64,000 nt of DNA from Herbiconiux aconitum (GCF_024979235.1 NZ_JANLCM010000001.1:806001-870000); one strand, 5' to 3'; shown: positions 7,691 to 16,655, counted from the stretch's first letter. The notes: generated by a model from the sequence alone, not told the origin. Program-made: numbers and translations.

Positions 7691-9568
7691 ATGCAGCACC
7701 AGTACTTCGGGCGCGTCCCGGCGAGGCGAATCGGATTGATCGCGACGACGGCGATCGCGGCGGTGCTCATCAGCGCCCTCGGCCCCCTCGGCTCGAGTCC
7801 GGCCGAGGCGTCGACCGGGACGGTGGTGCTGCCCGATCGACCCGACACCTTCTTCCTCGACGCGTCGTACGACACGGGCCCAGGCGACGTGCTGCCTGCG
7901 ATCCCGAGCTCGGTGGAGACGTTCACCCTCCTCCTGCCGGCGCAGACCACACTCTTCGATCTCGACTCGATCGACGTCGGATTCGCGAGCGACCAGTACA
8001 CCGCGACCATCCCCGCCACCATCGACCCGGCCACGAACTCCGTCACGGTGCCGATCCCGGCGGGCGCGCTGACGTCGATGGCGACCCCGGAGGGAACGTC
8101 CCAGCTCCGTTACGGGGTGTACGAGCAGACCGCCGATCCCGATGATCCCCTCGCCAAGGTCAGCCACGTCGGGCTGGGTGGTTTTCTGCGGATCGTCCCG
8201 GCCGACGGCACGACGTCGTTCAGCAAAGACCTCGCGCGGGCGGAGTCGAGCGAGTTCTCGCTGCTCAAGCAGTACACCCTCCCGGAGAACGACGACTGGG
8301 TCGTTCCCGGAGGCGCGATCAAGATCCAGACGCCGACGGGCATGACCTGGAACCCCGACAACGAGGCCGAGCTCGCCTCGGCCACCGACGAGCGCGAAAT
8401 GGGGCAGATCTCGCAGCCACGTGGCCCCGCACACTCCGGTCTGCACCTGAGCACCTCGCTGAACGAGGCGGGATTCGTGCTGACGGCACGCGCGCCCGTG
8501 GACCCGCCGCTGACGTCGGTCTTCACCGACCACGACGGCTTCACGAACCTCCATCTGGTGTCCCGCGCCACCGACGACCCGTTCGCCGCCGACATCGACC
8601 TGATCATGACGGGCACGTTCGCCGACACGACGACGATTCCCGGCGTGCTCTCGAGCCGCACCTCCGGACCCGACCGCTTCCGCGGCGCGATCGCCATGTC
8701 GATCGCCGCGCACCGCGAGTGGACGTATTATTTCGATCCGGTGCCGGTCGTCTACATCGCCTCGGGCATGAACTTCCCCGATGCGCTGAGCGCCGCGCCG
8801 ATCGCCGCCGCGGCCGGCGGACCTCTGCTGCTGGTGCCACCGACCGTCGACGACTCCGTCGACGGGGAGATCAACCGGCTCGGAGCCCCCCGCATCGTCA
8901 TCGTCGGTGGGGAGAACTCCGTCTCCGCCGAGTGGCAGGCCCACTTCGAAGCGAAGTTCTACTCCGACAGGGTCACTCGGCTCTCGGGGCCCGATCGATA
9001 CGCGGCATCACGCGCGCTCGCGGCGGCCAGCTTCCCGAGCGGCGCATCGACGGCCTTCCTCGCCACCGGCGCCAACTACCCGGATGCGCTGTCGGCCGTC
9101 TCGTCGGCGGCCTCCATCGGCGCCCCGGTCATCCTGGTGCCGGGCACCGCGGCCACCCTGGATGCCGCCACCGCGAGCCTGCTCGAGAGCCTCGGTGTCT
9201 CGCACGTGACCATCGTCGGCGGGCCGGCGAGCGTGTCGCCCGGGATCGAAGCCGACGTGACCGCGCTCGTTCCCGACACGATCCGGCTGGGCGGCTCCGA
9301 CCGCTTCGAAGCCGCGACCTCGGTGAACGCGCACTACTTCAGCACGGCGACCCGCACCTACCTGGCGTCGGGACTCACGTTCCCCGACGCCTTGGCCGGC
9401 GGGGTGCTGGCGGCGGTCAACCATGCTCCCCTGCTGCTCGCGCACACCGATTGCGTGCCCTCGACGACTCTTCAGACCATGGCGCACTGGGGCACCAGCC
9501 AGGTCTCGGTTCTGGGAGGAACGGCCACGCTCAACCGCGCGGCCGCGGCCCTGACCGCCTGTCACTAG
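7691..9568 (+). CDS. Secreted protein with three C-terminal cell-wall-binding (CWB2) repeats
   Basis: This is an exported surface protein of 625 residues. It has a basic N-terminus and a hydrophobic signal helix (about 13-36), with probable cleavage near AEA-ST. Residues about 45-315 are an unassigned, probably beta-rich region without family motifs I recognise. From about 320 to the end lie three putative cell-wall-binding repeat type 2 units, each showing GPDRF/GPDRY/GSDRF, a FPDALS-like block (MNFPDALSA, NYPDALSA, TFPDALAG) and a VxIVGG-like block. These repeats attach proteins to cell-wall polymers non-covalently. An acceptable ribosome site precedes the ATG. The function of the N-terminal part is unknown. 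Confidence 0.85.
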   Translation: MQHQYFGRVPARRIGLIATTAIAAVLISALGPLGSSPAEASTGTVVLPDRPDTFFLDASYDTGPGDVLPAIPSSVETFTLLLPAQTTLFDLDSIDVGFASDQYTATIPATIDPATNSVTVPIPAGALTSMATPEGTSQLRYGVYEQTADPDDPLAKVSHVGLGGFLRIVPADGTTSFSKDLARAESSEFSLLKQYTLPENDDWVVPGGAIKIQTPTGMTWNPDNEAELASATDEREMGQISQPRGPAHSGLHLSTSLNEAGFVLTARAPVDPPLTSVFTDHDGFTNLHLVSRATDDPFAADIDLIMTGTFADTTTIPGVLSSRTSGPDRFRGAIAMSIAAHREWTYYFDPVPVVYIASGMNFPDALSAAPIAAAAGGPLLLVPPTVDDSVDGEINRLGAPRIVIVGGENSVSAEWQAHFEAKFYSDRVTRLSGPDRYAASRALAAASFPSGASTAFLATGANYPDALSAVSSAASIGAPVILVPGTAATLDAATASLLESLGVSHVTIVGGPASVSPGIEADVTALVPDTIRLGGSDRFEAATSVNAHYFSTATRTYLASGLTFPDALAGGVLAAVNHAPLLLAHTDCVPSTTLQTMAHWGTSQVSVLGGTATLNRAAAALTACH

Positions 9569-9610
9569 GGTTCGCCAGGGTCTTCGCCGTCCGGCGCGCG
9601 GGTGATCGAC

Positions 9611-9648
9611 CGCGTCCGGTCACCGATCACGCGTCCGGTCACAGATCA
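9611..9648 (+). repeat. Two tandem 19-bp direct repeats
   Basis: The unit CGCGTCCGGTCACCGATCA at 9611-9629 is repeated at 9630-9648 with a single change (CAC-A-GATCA). It partly overlaps a GTGATCG/CGATCAC inverted repeat (9602-9608 and 9624-9630). It lies about 70 bases before the NmrA-like gene and could be a regulator site or a transcription stop for the CWB2 gene. Confidence 0.6.
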
Positions 9649-9717
9649 GGGGGCTGCCCGGTCGTAGCTGGCGTCGGCAGCGGAGTGGCCGCCGCCCTCG
9701 ACCGGAAGGACCAGATC

Positions 9718-10479
9718 ATGTCGAAGATCGTCGTCGTAGGCGGCACCGGGCTCATCGGCGCCAAGACCGTCGCCCTGCTGCAGGCGGGCGGACACGAAGG
9801 GGTGGCCGCCGCGCGTGCCACCGGCGTCAACTCCTACACCGGCGACGGACTGGCGGATGCCCTCGAGGGCGCCCAGACCGTCGTCGACACCTCCAACTCC
9901 TCCTACACCGACGAGGCCGGCGCACTCGACTTCTTCGAGACCTCGACGCTCAACCTGCTGAGCTACGGCGCGGCCGCCGGGGTCGCCAACCACGTGGCGC
10001 TCTCGGTGGTCGGCACCGAACGCCTCGCCGCCACCGAGGGCGGCTACTTCCGGGCCAAGCACGCGCAGGAGCGGCTGATCCGCGAGTCGGGGCGGGCCTT
10101 CACCATCGTGCACGGCACCCAGTTCTTCGAGTTCATCGGCAGCATCGCAGATGCCGCGGTCGACGGCGACCGGGTGCGGGTGGCGGAGGCGTTCATCCGG
10201 CCGATGGCGGCCGATGATGTGGCGGCAGCGGTCGTGCGAGCGGCCCTCGCGGCCCCGGTCGGCGGCATCGTGGAGAACGCCGGACCCGAGGAAGGGCAGC
10301 TCGACGGATTCGTGCGGCGGCGCCTCGCCTTCGCGAACGATCCGCGCGAGGTCGCGGCCGATCCGCTCGCCGCCTACTTCGGCAGCCGCCTCGGCGCACG
10401 CGACCTGCTGCCGGGCCGGGATGCGACGCTCGCGACCACCGACTTCGACACCTGGAGCCGCGCGGCCCTGGTGCACTGA
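9718..10479 (+). CDS. NmrA-like / atypical SDR NAD(P)-binding protein
   Basis: This is a 253-residue Rossmann-fold protein with the N-terminal dinucleotide-binding motif VVGGTGLIGAKTV (about 5-17), typical of the atypical SDR (NmrA-like, SDR_a5) group. The region YFRAKHAQERLIRESG (about 108-123) carries the Tyr and Lys usually found near the nicotinamide. Such proteins are NAD(P)H oxidoreductases or redox sensors of unknown substrate in the cytoplasm. The ATG follows GGAAGGACC, a good ribosome site. It stands alone between the CWB2 gene and a convergent small membrane protein gene. Confidence 0.85.
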   Translation: MSKIVVVGGTGLIGAKTVALLQAGGHEGVAAARATGVNSYTGDGLADALEGAQTVVDTSNSSYTDEAGALDFFETSTLNLLSYGAAAGVANHVALSVVGTERLAATEGGYFRAKHAQERLIRESGRAFTIVHGTQFFEFIGSIADAAVDGDRVRVAEAFIRPMAADDVAAAVVRAALAAPVGGIVENAGPEEGQLDGFVRRRLAFANDPREVAADPLAAYFGSRLGARDLLPGRDATLATTDFDTWSRAALVH

Positions 10480-10492
10480 CCCGGCCGCTCGT

Positions 10493-10585
10493 CGAAACGA
10501 CGGAGCTGAAACGACGGAGTTCGGGGCCGGCCGACGGAATCGACGGAGTCACAGACCGGTTCTCGCCGAGCCCTCCGTCGTTTCG
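10493..10585 (-). repeat. Family A hairpin module, copy A2, with one extra unit
   Basis: Read on the minus strand from 10585, it starts CGAAACGACGGAG. CTCCGTCG follows at offsets 38 and 67, exactly as in A1 and A3, and the 78-nt module ends at 10508. A further CTCCGTCGTTTCG unit extends to 10493, so the outer ends form a perfect 13-bp inverted repeat. It fills the gap between two convergent genes and may act as a two-way terminator. Confidence 0.85.
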
Positions 10586-10613
10586 GCGCACCTCAGGGCG
10601 CGGATGGCGGCAC

Positions 10614-11177
10614 TCAGGGCGCGGCGGTGCAGCGCGACTCGCTGTGGATCGTCGCCTGCAGCGTCGTGCCGTCGGGCACCAGAGTGAGTTCGATCGGCAC
10701 GAGGTTCTTGCCGATCAGGAGCGCCTCGCGACCACCCTCACTGCCGAAGGGCGAGGAGCTGACCTTCCACTCGCGCTGCTCGTAGGCTCCGGTCACCACG
10801 TCGATCGCGTCGCGCGGATTGACGGAAGCGGGCAACGACTCGGTGCGGGTGACGACGTACTGCTGACCCGCGCCGCCGTCGGGGCACGGGATGACCTGGG
10901 TCGCGTCATCCGCCGGCTCGACCGGGTCGCCGAGCAGACCCGTGACGGTGTCGACTTCGGTCATGACCTCGGCCGTCACGCCCTCGAGCGTCGTGGGCGC
11001 GGTCGGCCGCGAGACGGCGACCCCGATCCAGACCGTAGCGATGATGGCGCCCACGATGCCCAGCGTGATCAGGGTCGCAGGCCGCAGCATCCCGCCCCAT
11101 CGCTCCCCCTTGGGCGGCAGGCGCGGCGGCTTCTTGGGCGCGAGGAGCCGCCAGGTGCGGGAGTCGGGCGTGGTCAC
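10614..11177 (-). CDS. Hypothetical single-pass membrane protein
   Basis: It has 187 residues. After a basic, Pro-rich N-terminus (APKKPPRLPPKGERWG) there is one transmembrane helix at about 33-53 (TLITLGIVGAIIATVWIGVAV). An outward-facing domain of ~130 residues follows. This domain has a single Cys in VIPCPDGG and another four residues before the end, which might form a disulfide. I do not recognise the family; small anchored proteins of this layout are common and uncharacterised in Microbacteriaceae. The GTG at 11177 is the only well-placed start before the divergent LacI gene. It converges on the NmrA-like gene across module A2. Confidence 0.7.
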   Translation of the reverse strand: MTTPDSRTWRLLAPKKPPRLPPKGERWGGMLRPATLITLGIVGAIIATVWIGVAVSRPTAPTTLEGVTAEVMTEVDTVTGLLGDPVEPADDATQVIPCPDGGAGQQYVVTRTESLPASVNPRDAIDVVTGAYEQREWKVSSSPFGSEGGREALLIGKNLVPIELTLVPDGTTLQATIHSESRCTAAP

Positions 11178-11242
11178 CCATCCAGGGTACGGGTCAAGGC
11201 TGCGAGATTCCGGCGGTGGAGCTGCCGCCCGGGTGAGAGCAG

Positions 11243-11279
11243 GCTGCAAGAAATTGCGCGGATTGCGTAAGATTGCAGC
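11243..11279 (+). promoter_or_regulatory. Autoregulatory LacI-type operator and -10 of the alpha-glucoside regulator
   Basis: GCTGCAA (11243-11249) and TTGCAGC (11273-11279) are inverted. Between them are further TTGC steps (TTGCGC, TTGCGT) spaced 9-10 bases. TAAGAT at 11268-11273 fits a -10 six bases before the ATG, which suggests a leaderless transcript. The core GCGTAAG followed by TTGC recurs before the GH13 gene. Confidence 0.55.
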
Positions 11280-12284
11280 ATGTCGCGACGACTCGCCGAG
11301 GTGGCCCGCAAGGTGGGCGTGAGCGAAGCCACGGTGAGCCGCGTGCTCAACGAGAAGCCCGGGGTGAGCGAGAGCACCCGCCAGGCCGTGCTCACGGCCC
11401 TCGACGTGCTCGGCTACGAGCGACCGAGCAAGCTGCGGGGCGAGCGGGCGCGGCTCGTGGGGCTCTTCCTGCCCGAGCTGCAGAACCCGATCTTCCCCGC
11501 GTTCGGCGAAGTGGTGGGCATCGCACTCGCCCAGCACGGGTACACCCCGGTGCTCTGCACGGTCACCGCGGGCGGCATCTCCGAGAGCGACTACCTCGAT
11601 CTGCTGTTGCAGCAGCACGTCTCGGGAGTCGTCTTCGCCGGCGGCCAGTACACCCAGAGGGATGCGCCGCACGAGCACTACCGCCGCCTGATCGACCTGA
11701 AACTGCCGACCGTCGTGACCAACGCGCCCATTCCGGGGCTCGGCTTCGCCACCGTCTCCACCGACGATGCGGTCGCGCTCGAACAGGCCTGGGGGCACCT
11801 CACCCAGCTCGGCCACGAACGGATCGGACTCGTGCTCGGCCCCGCCGACCACGTGCCCTCGCTCCGCAAGCTCGCCTCGGCCGACCGGCTCGCCGGCGGC
11901 ACCTTCCCGCCCGAACTCGTGGCCCACTCCCAGTACTCGCTCGAGGCCGGGCAGGCGGCGGCGACCCGCCTCGTGAAAGCCGGAGTGACCGCCATCATCT
12001 GCGCATCCGACCCGCTGGCGCTCGGCGCGATCCGTGCGGTCAAGCGCGCCGGACTCTCGGTTCCGGGCGACATCTCGGTGATCGGATTCGACGACTCGGC
12101 GCTGATGACGAGCACCGATCCCCCGCTCACCACCGTGCGCCAGCCGATCGAGGTGATGGGGCGGATGGTGATCGACCTGCTCGTGGCGCAGATCGACGGC
12201 ACAGCCACCGACCCCGACGAGTACTTCTTCGAGCCCGAGCTCGTGGTGCGCGGCTCCACCGGGCCCGCCCGCCCCCGCGTCTGA
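11280..12284 (+). CDS. LacI-family regulator of the alpha-glucoside locus
   Basis: This is a 334-residue repressor. The LacI helix-turn-helix (LAEVARKVGVSEATVSRVLN, about 5-24) is followed by the hinge helix and a periplasmic-binding-protein-like effector domain. The latter includes LVGLFLPELQNPIF, ASDPLALGAIRAVKRAGLSV, DISVIGFDDS and PPLTTVRQP. It probably binds an alpha-glucoside and controls itself and the GH13/ABC genes downstream, because matching operator-like repeats precede both. The ATG at 11280 is chosen because the HTH begins at once and a -10 element lies directly upstream. Confidence 0.9.
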   Translation: MSRRLAEVARKVGVSEATVSRVLNEKPGVSESTRQAVLTALDVLGYERPSKLRGERARLVGLFLPELQNPIFPAFGEVVGIALAQHGYTPVLCTVTAGGISESDYLDLLLQQHVSGVVFAGGQYTQRDAPHEHYRRLIDLKLPTVVTNAPIPGLGFATVSTDDAVALEQAWGHLTQLGHERIGLVLGPADHVPSLRKLASADRLAGGTFPPELVAHSQYSLEAGQAAATRLVKAGVTAIICASDPLALGAIRAVKRAGLSVPGDISVIGFDDSALMTSTDPPLTTVRQPIEVMGRMVIDLLVAQIDGTATDPDEYFFEPELVVRGSTGPARPRV

Positions 12285-12308
12285 TCGCCGATTCGGCCGG
12301 TTTGCCTC

Positions 12309-12378
12309 GGACTTCTCCAAACGAGCTGCGAAGCCCGACCACATAGGGGCGCGGGGGCCACCCCGTTTGGAAAAGTCC
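12309..12378 (+). repeat. Family C hairpin module, copy C1 (70 nt)
   Basis: The arms are GGACTTCTCCAAACG (12309-12323) and CGTTTGGAAAAGTCC (12364-12378), with one mismatch. ATAGGGGCG lies in the loop at 12343-12351. Copy C2 has the same elements at identical spacing. It lies between the LacI gene and its target operator. Confidence 0.85.
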
Positions 12379-12410
12379 GGGGCCCCGGCGAGGCCAGAGT
12401 GCGCCGCGAA

Positions 12411-12488
12411 GCGCAAGCAACCGCAAGAATGCGTAAGTTGCTTGCTTTTTGTCGAGTTCTTGCGCTCGATTAGTCCTGAAGCTACATT
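12411..12488 (+). promoter_or_regulatory. LacI operator and promoter of the alpha-glucosidase operon
   Basis: Perfect 9-bp arms GCAAGCAAC (12413-12421) and GTTGCTTGC (12437-12445) flank a spacer holding CGCAAG and GCGTAAG. A second half-site CTTGCGC lies at 12459-12465. TTGCGC (12460-12465), a 17-base spacer and TACATT (12483-12488) make a good promoter. Its start point would fall at or near the GTG at 12495, so the mRNA is probably leaderless. Repressor binding would cover the -35. Confidence 0.65.
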
Positions 12489-12494
12489 CGGGGC

Positions 12495-14261
12495 GTGACC
12501 ACGCAAACCCTCCCCCCTGCGGCTGCGACGACGGCGGCGACCGACGCCGACTGGTGGCGCAGCGCCGTCATCTACGAGGTCTACGTGCGCAGCTTCGCGG
12601 ATGCCGACGGCGACGGCACCGGAGACCTCGCCGGTGTGCGCAGCAAGCTCGGCTACCTGAAAGACCTGGGCGTCGACGCCCTCTGGTTCACCCCGTGGTA
12701 TCCGTCACCGCTCGCCGACGGCGGCTACGACGTGAGCGACTACCGGGCCATCAACCCCGCGTTCGGCGACCTGGCGGAGGCGGAGGCGCTGATCCAGGAT
12801 GCACTCGAATGCGGCATCCGCACCATCATCGACGTGGTTCCGAACCATGTCTCGCACGAGCATCCGTGGTTCCAGGAGGCCCTCGCGTCTGCCCCCGGCA
12901 GCCCGGCCCGTGCGCGATTCTGGTTCCGCGAAGGCCGGGGCACCGGCGGCGAGCTGCCCCCCACCGACTGGGTCTCGAACTTCGGCGGCACCACCTGGAC
13001 CCGCACCACGAACCCCGACGGCACCCCGGGCGAGTGGTATCTGCACCTGTTCTCTCCCGAGCAGCCCGACCTCAACTGGGACCATCCCGAGATCCGCCGC
13101 GAGCACGAAGACATCCTGCGCTTCTGGTTCGACCGCGGCGTGGCCGGCGTGCGCATCGACTCCGCCGCCCTGCTCGTGAAAGACGCGACGCTCCCCGAGG
13201 TGCCGGAGAATCCGGGCCCCGGCGAGCATCCGAACACCGACCGCGACGAACTGCACGACATCTACCGCGGCTGGCGCGCCGTAGCGGAGGAGTACGCAGG
13301 GAGCACCGAGGGCAGCCGCGTGCTCGTGGGCGAGATCTGGCTCCCCGACTCGGAACGCTTCGCCAAATATCTCCGGGCCGACGAGATGCACACCGCCTTC
13401 AACTTCGACTTCATGAGCCGCGCCTGGAGCGCCGGCGAACTGCGGGCATCCATCACCACCATGCTCGCCGCCCACGCCCCCGTCGGCGCCCCCTCCACCT
13501 GGGTGCTGTCGAACCACGACGTCACCCGACCGGTCACCCGCTACGGTCGCGCCGACAGCGCCTTCGCCTTCTCCACGAAGCGCTTCGGCACCCCCACCGA
13601 TCTCGCGCTCGGTACCCGCCGGGCGCGAGCGGCCGCCCTGCTCACGGCTGCCCTCCCCGGATCGCTCTACCTCTACCAAGGCGACGAACTCGGCCTTCCC
13701 GAAGCCGAGAACATCCCTCGCGAGCTGCTGCACGACCCGATGCACGCACGCTCGGGAGGCGTCGATCCCGGGCGTGACGGATGCCGCGTCCCGCTCCCCT
13801 GGGCGGGCACCCACCCTCCTTTCGGCTTCAGCACCCCACAGGCCGAGGCGCAGGCCGCGACCGATCGGCCTGCCGTCGCCCCGCACACCCGGCTCCCCGA
13901 CGACACCGCGCCCCCGGCGGGCACCCACCGTACCTGGCTCCCTCAACCCCTCGACTGGTCCGCCTACACGGTCGAGTCCGAGTCGGCCGACCCCGCGTCG
14001 ATGCTCTCCCTCTACCGTGCAGCCCTCCGCATCCGCCGCAACGAACCCGACCTCGGCGACGGCCTACTGCAATGGCTCGATGCCGCGCCCGAGGTGCTCG
14101 CCTTCTCGCGCGGTGACGTCGTGTGCGTCACGAACTTCGGAGATGCGCCCGCCGCGCTCCCCGCACATCGCGAACTCCTGCTCGCGAGCACCGACCTCAT
14201 CGACGGGCAGCTCCCGCCCGACGCCACCGCCTGGCTCCGGCCGGCCCACCATCCCGCCTAG
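12495..14261 (+). CDS. GH13 alpha-glucosidase (oligo-1,6-glucosidase type)
   Basis: This cytoplasmic 588-residue enzyme hydrolyses terminal alpha-glucosidic bonds of imported oligosaccharides such as maltose, isomaltose or trehalulose-type sugars. The GH13 barrel begins at about 20 (WWRSAVIYEVYVRSF). Conserved regions include IIDVVPNHVSHEH (about 110-122), GVRIDSA with the nucleophile Asp near 221, VGEIWL with the acid/base Glu near 279, and SNHDVTRP with the transition-state Asp near 340. There is no signal peptide. The GTG start has no ribosome site but follows a promoter by six bases, consistent with a leaderless message. It is the first gene of the ABC operon. Exact substrate preference cannot be read from the sequence. 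Confidence 0.93.
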   Translation: MTTQTLPPAAATTAATDADWWRSAVIYEVYVRSFADADGDGTGDLAGVRSKLGYLKDLGVDALWFTPWYPSPLADGGYDVSDYRAINPAFGDLAEAEALIQDALECGIRTIIDVVPNHVSHEHPWFQEALASAPGSPARARFWFREGRGTGGELPPTDWVSNFGGTTWTRTTNPDGTPGEWYLHLFSPEQPDLNWDHPEIRREHEDILRFWFDRGVAGVRIDSAALLVKDATLPEVPENPGPGEHPNTDRDELHDIYRGWRAVAEEYAGSTEGSRVLVGEIWLPDSERFAKYLRADEMHTAFNFDFMSRAWSAGELRASITTMLAAHAPVGAPSTWVLSNHDVTRPVTRYGRADSAFAFSTKRFGTPTDLALGTRRARAAALLTAALPGSLYLYQGDELGLPEAENIPRELLHDPMHARSGGVDPGRDGCRVPLPWAGTHPPFGFSTPQAEAQAATDRPAVAPHTRLPDDTAPPAGTHRTWLPQPLDWSAYTVESESADPASMLSLYRAALRIRRNEPDLGDGLLQWLDAAPEVLAFSRGDVVCVTNFGDAPAALPAHRELLLASTDLIDGQLPPDATAWLRPAHHPA

Positions 14262-14290
14262 CACGCGCATCCGCGCACCACACCAACCCG

Positions 14291-14318
14291 GCACCACGCA
14301 CCACGCACCACGCACCAT
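14291..14318 (+). repeat. 7-bp tandem repeat (GCACCAC)n
   Basis: Four near-perfect GCACCAC units lie in the 94-base gap between the glucosidase and binding-protein genes. The tract may be slippage-prone; no function is evident. Confidence 0.6.
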
Positions 14319-14355
14319 CCGCAATCCACGCACCACACCAAGAAGGGCACAGACA

Positions 14356-15726
14356 ATGAAGTCTCCACGAAAAGCCATCGCGATCGCCGCGGTCGGCCTC
14401 GCCTCCGCCGGTCTGCTGAGCGCCTGCTCGGCCGACGCCGGAACACCCGACGACGGTAAAGTCCGCATCTCCGTCGCCTCCCTCATCCCCGGCACCGAGC
14501 AGGCGGCGTTCGACGCCTTCGACGCCCGGGTCGCCGAGTTCGAGGAACTCAACCCCGACATCGACGTCGAACCGGTCGAGTACGAGTGGAAGGCCACCAC
14601 CTTCACCGCACAGCTCGCGGGCGGCACGCTGCCCGACGTGTTCCGCATCCCCCTCACCGATGGCCGCACCCTCATCGCGAACGGACAGCTCGCCGACCTC
14701 ACCACCCAGGTGGAGGCGCTGCCCTACTTCGATCAGTTCAACCCCAGCGTGCTCGCCACGGCGCAAGACGACGCGGGCAACATCTACGGCATTCCCCGAG
14801 AGGCATATGCCATCGGCCTGCACTACAACCGCGACCTGTTCGAGCAGGCCGGCCTCGACCCCGACGACCCGCCCACCACCTGGGACGAGGTGCGCGAAGA
14901 CGCCAAGGCGATCGCCGAGAAGACCGGCCAGGCCGGTTACATGCAGATGACGCAGAGCAACACGGGCGGCTGGCAGACCACCGCCGCCGCCGTCTCGCGC
15001 GGCGGGCGCATGGAGGAAGGCGAGGGCGACACCACCACCGTCACTCTCGACAACGACGCCACGAAGGAGACGCTGGAGTTCCTCAAGGAGCTGCGCTGGA
15101 CCGACAACTCCATGGGCTCGAACTTCCTCTTCGACTGGGGCACCATCAATCAGGCCTTCGCGGCCGGGCAGATCGGCATGTACACCTCCGGGTCAGACAT
15201 CTTCACCAGCCTCACCCGCGAGAACAACCTCGACCCGGCGATCTACGGCCTCGCCGCCATCCCGATCACCGACTCCCCCGACGCCGCCATCATGGGCGGC
15301 GGAACGCTCAACGTGGTGAGCGCGAAGGCGACCGACGAGCAGAAGGACGCCGCGGTCAAGTGGATCGACTTCTACGACGTGTCGAAGCTGGTCGACCAGG
15401 ATGCGGCCGTCGCGGATGCGAAGATCCTCGCCGACCAGGAGCAGGCGGTCGGCACCCCGGCGCTGCCGATCTTCGACCAGGCCACCCTCGACCAGTCACG
15501 GGAGTGGATCGCCGACTACATCAACGTTCCGCAAGACCAGGTGTCGTACTTCGCCGAGGGCAACGAAGGCCGCACCCTCGTGGGCGAGCCGACGGTGAAG
15601 ACACAGGAGCTCTACGCGGCGCTCGACACCGTGGTGCAGGCCGTGCTCACCGACCAGAACGCCGACATCGACGCACTGCTCGCCCAGGCGAACTCCGACG
15701 TGCAGGCTCTGGTCGACGCCGGCTGA
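14356..15726 (+). CDS. ABC transporter sugar-binding lipoprotein (alpha-glucoside type)
   Basis: This is an extracellular solute-binding protein of family 1, 456 residues. It carries a lipoprotein signal with lipobox LLSAC (Cys near 24) and is tethered to the outer face of the membrane. Family features include DVFRIPLTDGRTL, IYGIPREAYAIGLHYNRDLFEQAGLD and WQTTAAAVSRGG. It should capture alpha-glucosides and deliver them to the two permeases encoded directly downstream. An AAGGGCAC ribosome site precedes the ATG. Its stop overlaps the permease ATG (TGATG). No ATPase gene is present, so a shared MsiK/MalK-type ATPase elsewhere is inferred. Confidence 0.92.
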   Translation: MKSPRKAIAIAAVGLASAGLLSACSADAGTPDDGKVRISVASLIPGTEQAAFDAFDARVAEFEELNPDIDVEPVEYEWKATTFTAQLAGGTLPDVFRIPLTDGRTLIANGQLADLTTQVEALPYFDQFNPSVLATAQDDAGNIYGIPREAYAIGLHYNRDLFEQAGLDPDDPPTTWDEVREDAKAIAEKTGQAGYMQMTQSNTGGWQTTAAAVSRGGRMEEGEGDTTTVTLDNDATKETLEFLKELRWTDNSMGSNFLFDWGTINQAFAAGQIGMYTSGSDIFTSLTRENNLDPAIYGLAAIPITDSPDAAIMGGGTLNVVSAKATDEQKDAAVKWIDFYDVSKLVDQDAAVADAKILADQEQAVGTPALPIFDQATLDQSREWIADYINVPQDQVSYFAEGNEGRTLVGEPTVKTQELYAALDTVVQAVLTDQNADIDALLAQANSDVQALVDAG

Positions 15727-16655
15727 TGACCACCCTCCAACGCCCCGCCCGCACCCCGAGACGCACCCCCGTCTCGTGGGTGCGGCGGGGCGGCCTCTCG
15801 AACCTCCTGTTCATGCTGCCGCTGCTCGTCATCTTCGGCGTCTTCTCCTGGAAGCCGATCGTCGAAGCAGTGGTGATGAGCCTGCAGAAGACCAACCTGG
15901 TGAGCCCGGCCACCTTCATCGGGCTCGACAACTACGTGAAGGTGCTCTCCGATCCGCAGCTCGGGCAGGCGGCACTGAACACCCTCTACTTCGCTTTTCT
16001 CGCCCTGCTCTTCGGCTATCCCGTTCCGCTCGTCGTCGCCGTTCTGATGAGCGAGGTGAAACGGATGCGCGGCCTCTACAGCGCGCTCGCCTATCTTCCC
16101 GTCGTGGTGCCGCCGGTCGTGGCGGTGCTGCTCTGGAAGGTGTTCTACAACGCCGACCCCAACGGGCCGTTCAACACGGTGCTCGGCTGGGTGGGCATAC
16201 CGCCTCAGCCATGGCTGCAGAGCGCGGCATCCGCGATGCCCTCACTCGTGCTCGAAGCCACCTGGGCGGCGGCGGGCGGAACGATCATCATCTACCTCGC
16301 AGCGCTCACCAGCGTGTCACCGGATCTCTACGACGCCGCCGAGATCGACGGCGCGGGCATCTGGAAGAAGGTCTGGCACGTCACCCTGCCGCAGTTGCGC
16401 GGGGTGCTGCTCATCACCTTCATCCTGCAGATCATCGGCACGGCGCAGGTCTTTCTCGAACCGTTCCTGTTCACCAACGGCGGGCCGGCGAACTCGACGT
16501 CGACGATCCTCTTGCTGATCTACCGCTACGCCTTCCAGAACTCGCTCGGCGGCAACTACGGGGCGGCGACCGCGTTGAGCGTGATGCTGGCCGTGTTCCT
16601 GGCGATCTTCTCGCTCATCTACTTCCGTCTCACCAAGTCTTGGAGCTCCAATTGA
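15726..16655 (+). CDS. Sugar ABC transporter permease (MalF/UgpA type)
   Basis: This is an inner-membrane component of the alpha-glucoside importer, 309 residues and six transmembrane helices. The first helix is at about 27-48 (NLLFMLPLLVIFGVFSWKPI). The EAA loop, YDAAEIDGAGIWKKVWHVTLP (about 198-218, with its invariant Gly), docks the ATPase. The final helix is near 285-303. The ATG overlaps the stop of the binding protein, and the stop overlaps the next permease. All features are normal for the binding-protein-dependent permease family. Confidence 0.93.
   Translation: MTTLQRPARTPRRTPVSWVRRGGLSNLLFMLPLLVIFGVFSWKPIVEAVVMSLQKTNLVSPATFIGLDNYVKVLSDPQLGQAALNTLYFAFLALLFGYPVPLVVAVLMSEVKRMRGLYSALAYLPVVVPPVVAVLLWKVFYNADPNGPFNTVLGWVGIPPQPWLQSAASAMPSLVLEATWAAAGGTIIIYLAALTSVSPDLYDAAEIDGAGIWKKVWHVTLPQLRGVLLITFILQIIGTAQVFLEPFLFTNGGPANSTSTILLLIYRYAFQNSLGGNYGAATALSVMLAVFLAIFSLIYFRLTKSWSSN

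Noticed and set aside
14586..16655. A 689-residue reading that would fuse antisense-like sequence to the first alpha-glucoside permease
   Set aside because: Only the last 309 residues, from the ATG at 15726, are a permease; the earlier part is an out-of-frame reading of the binding-protein gene.
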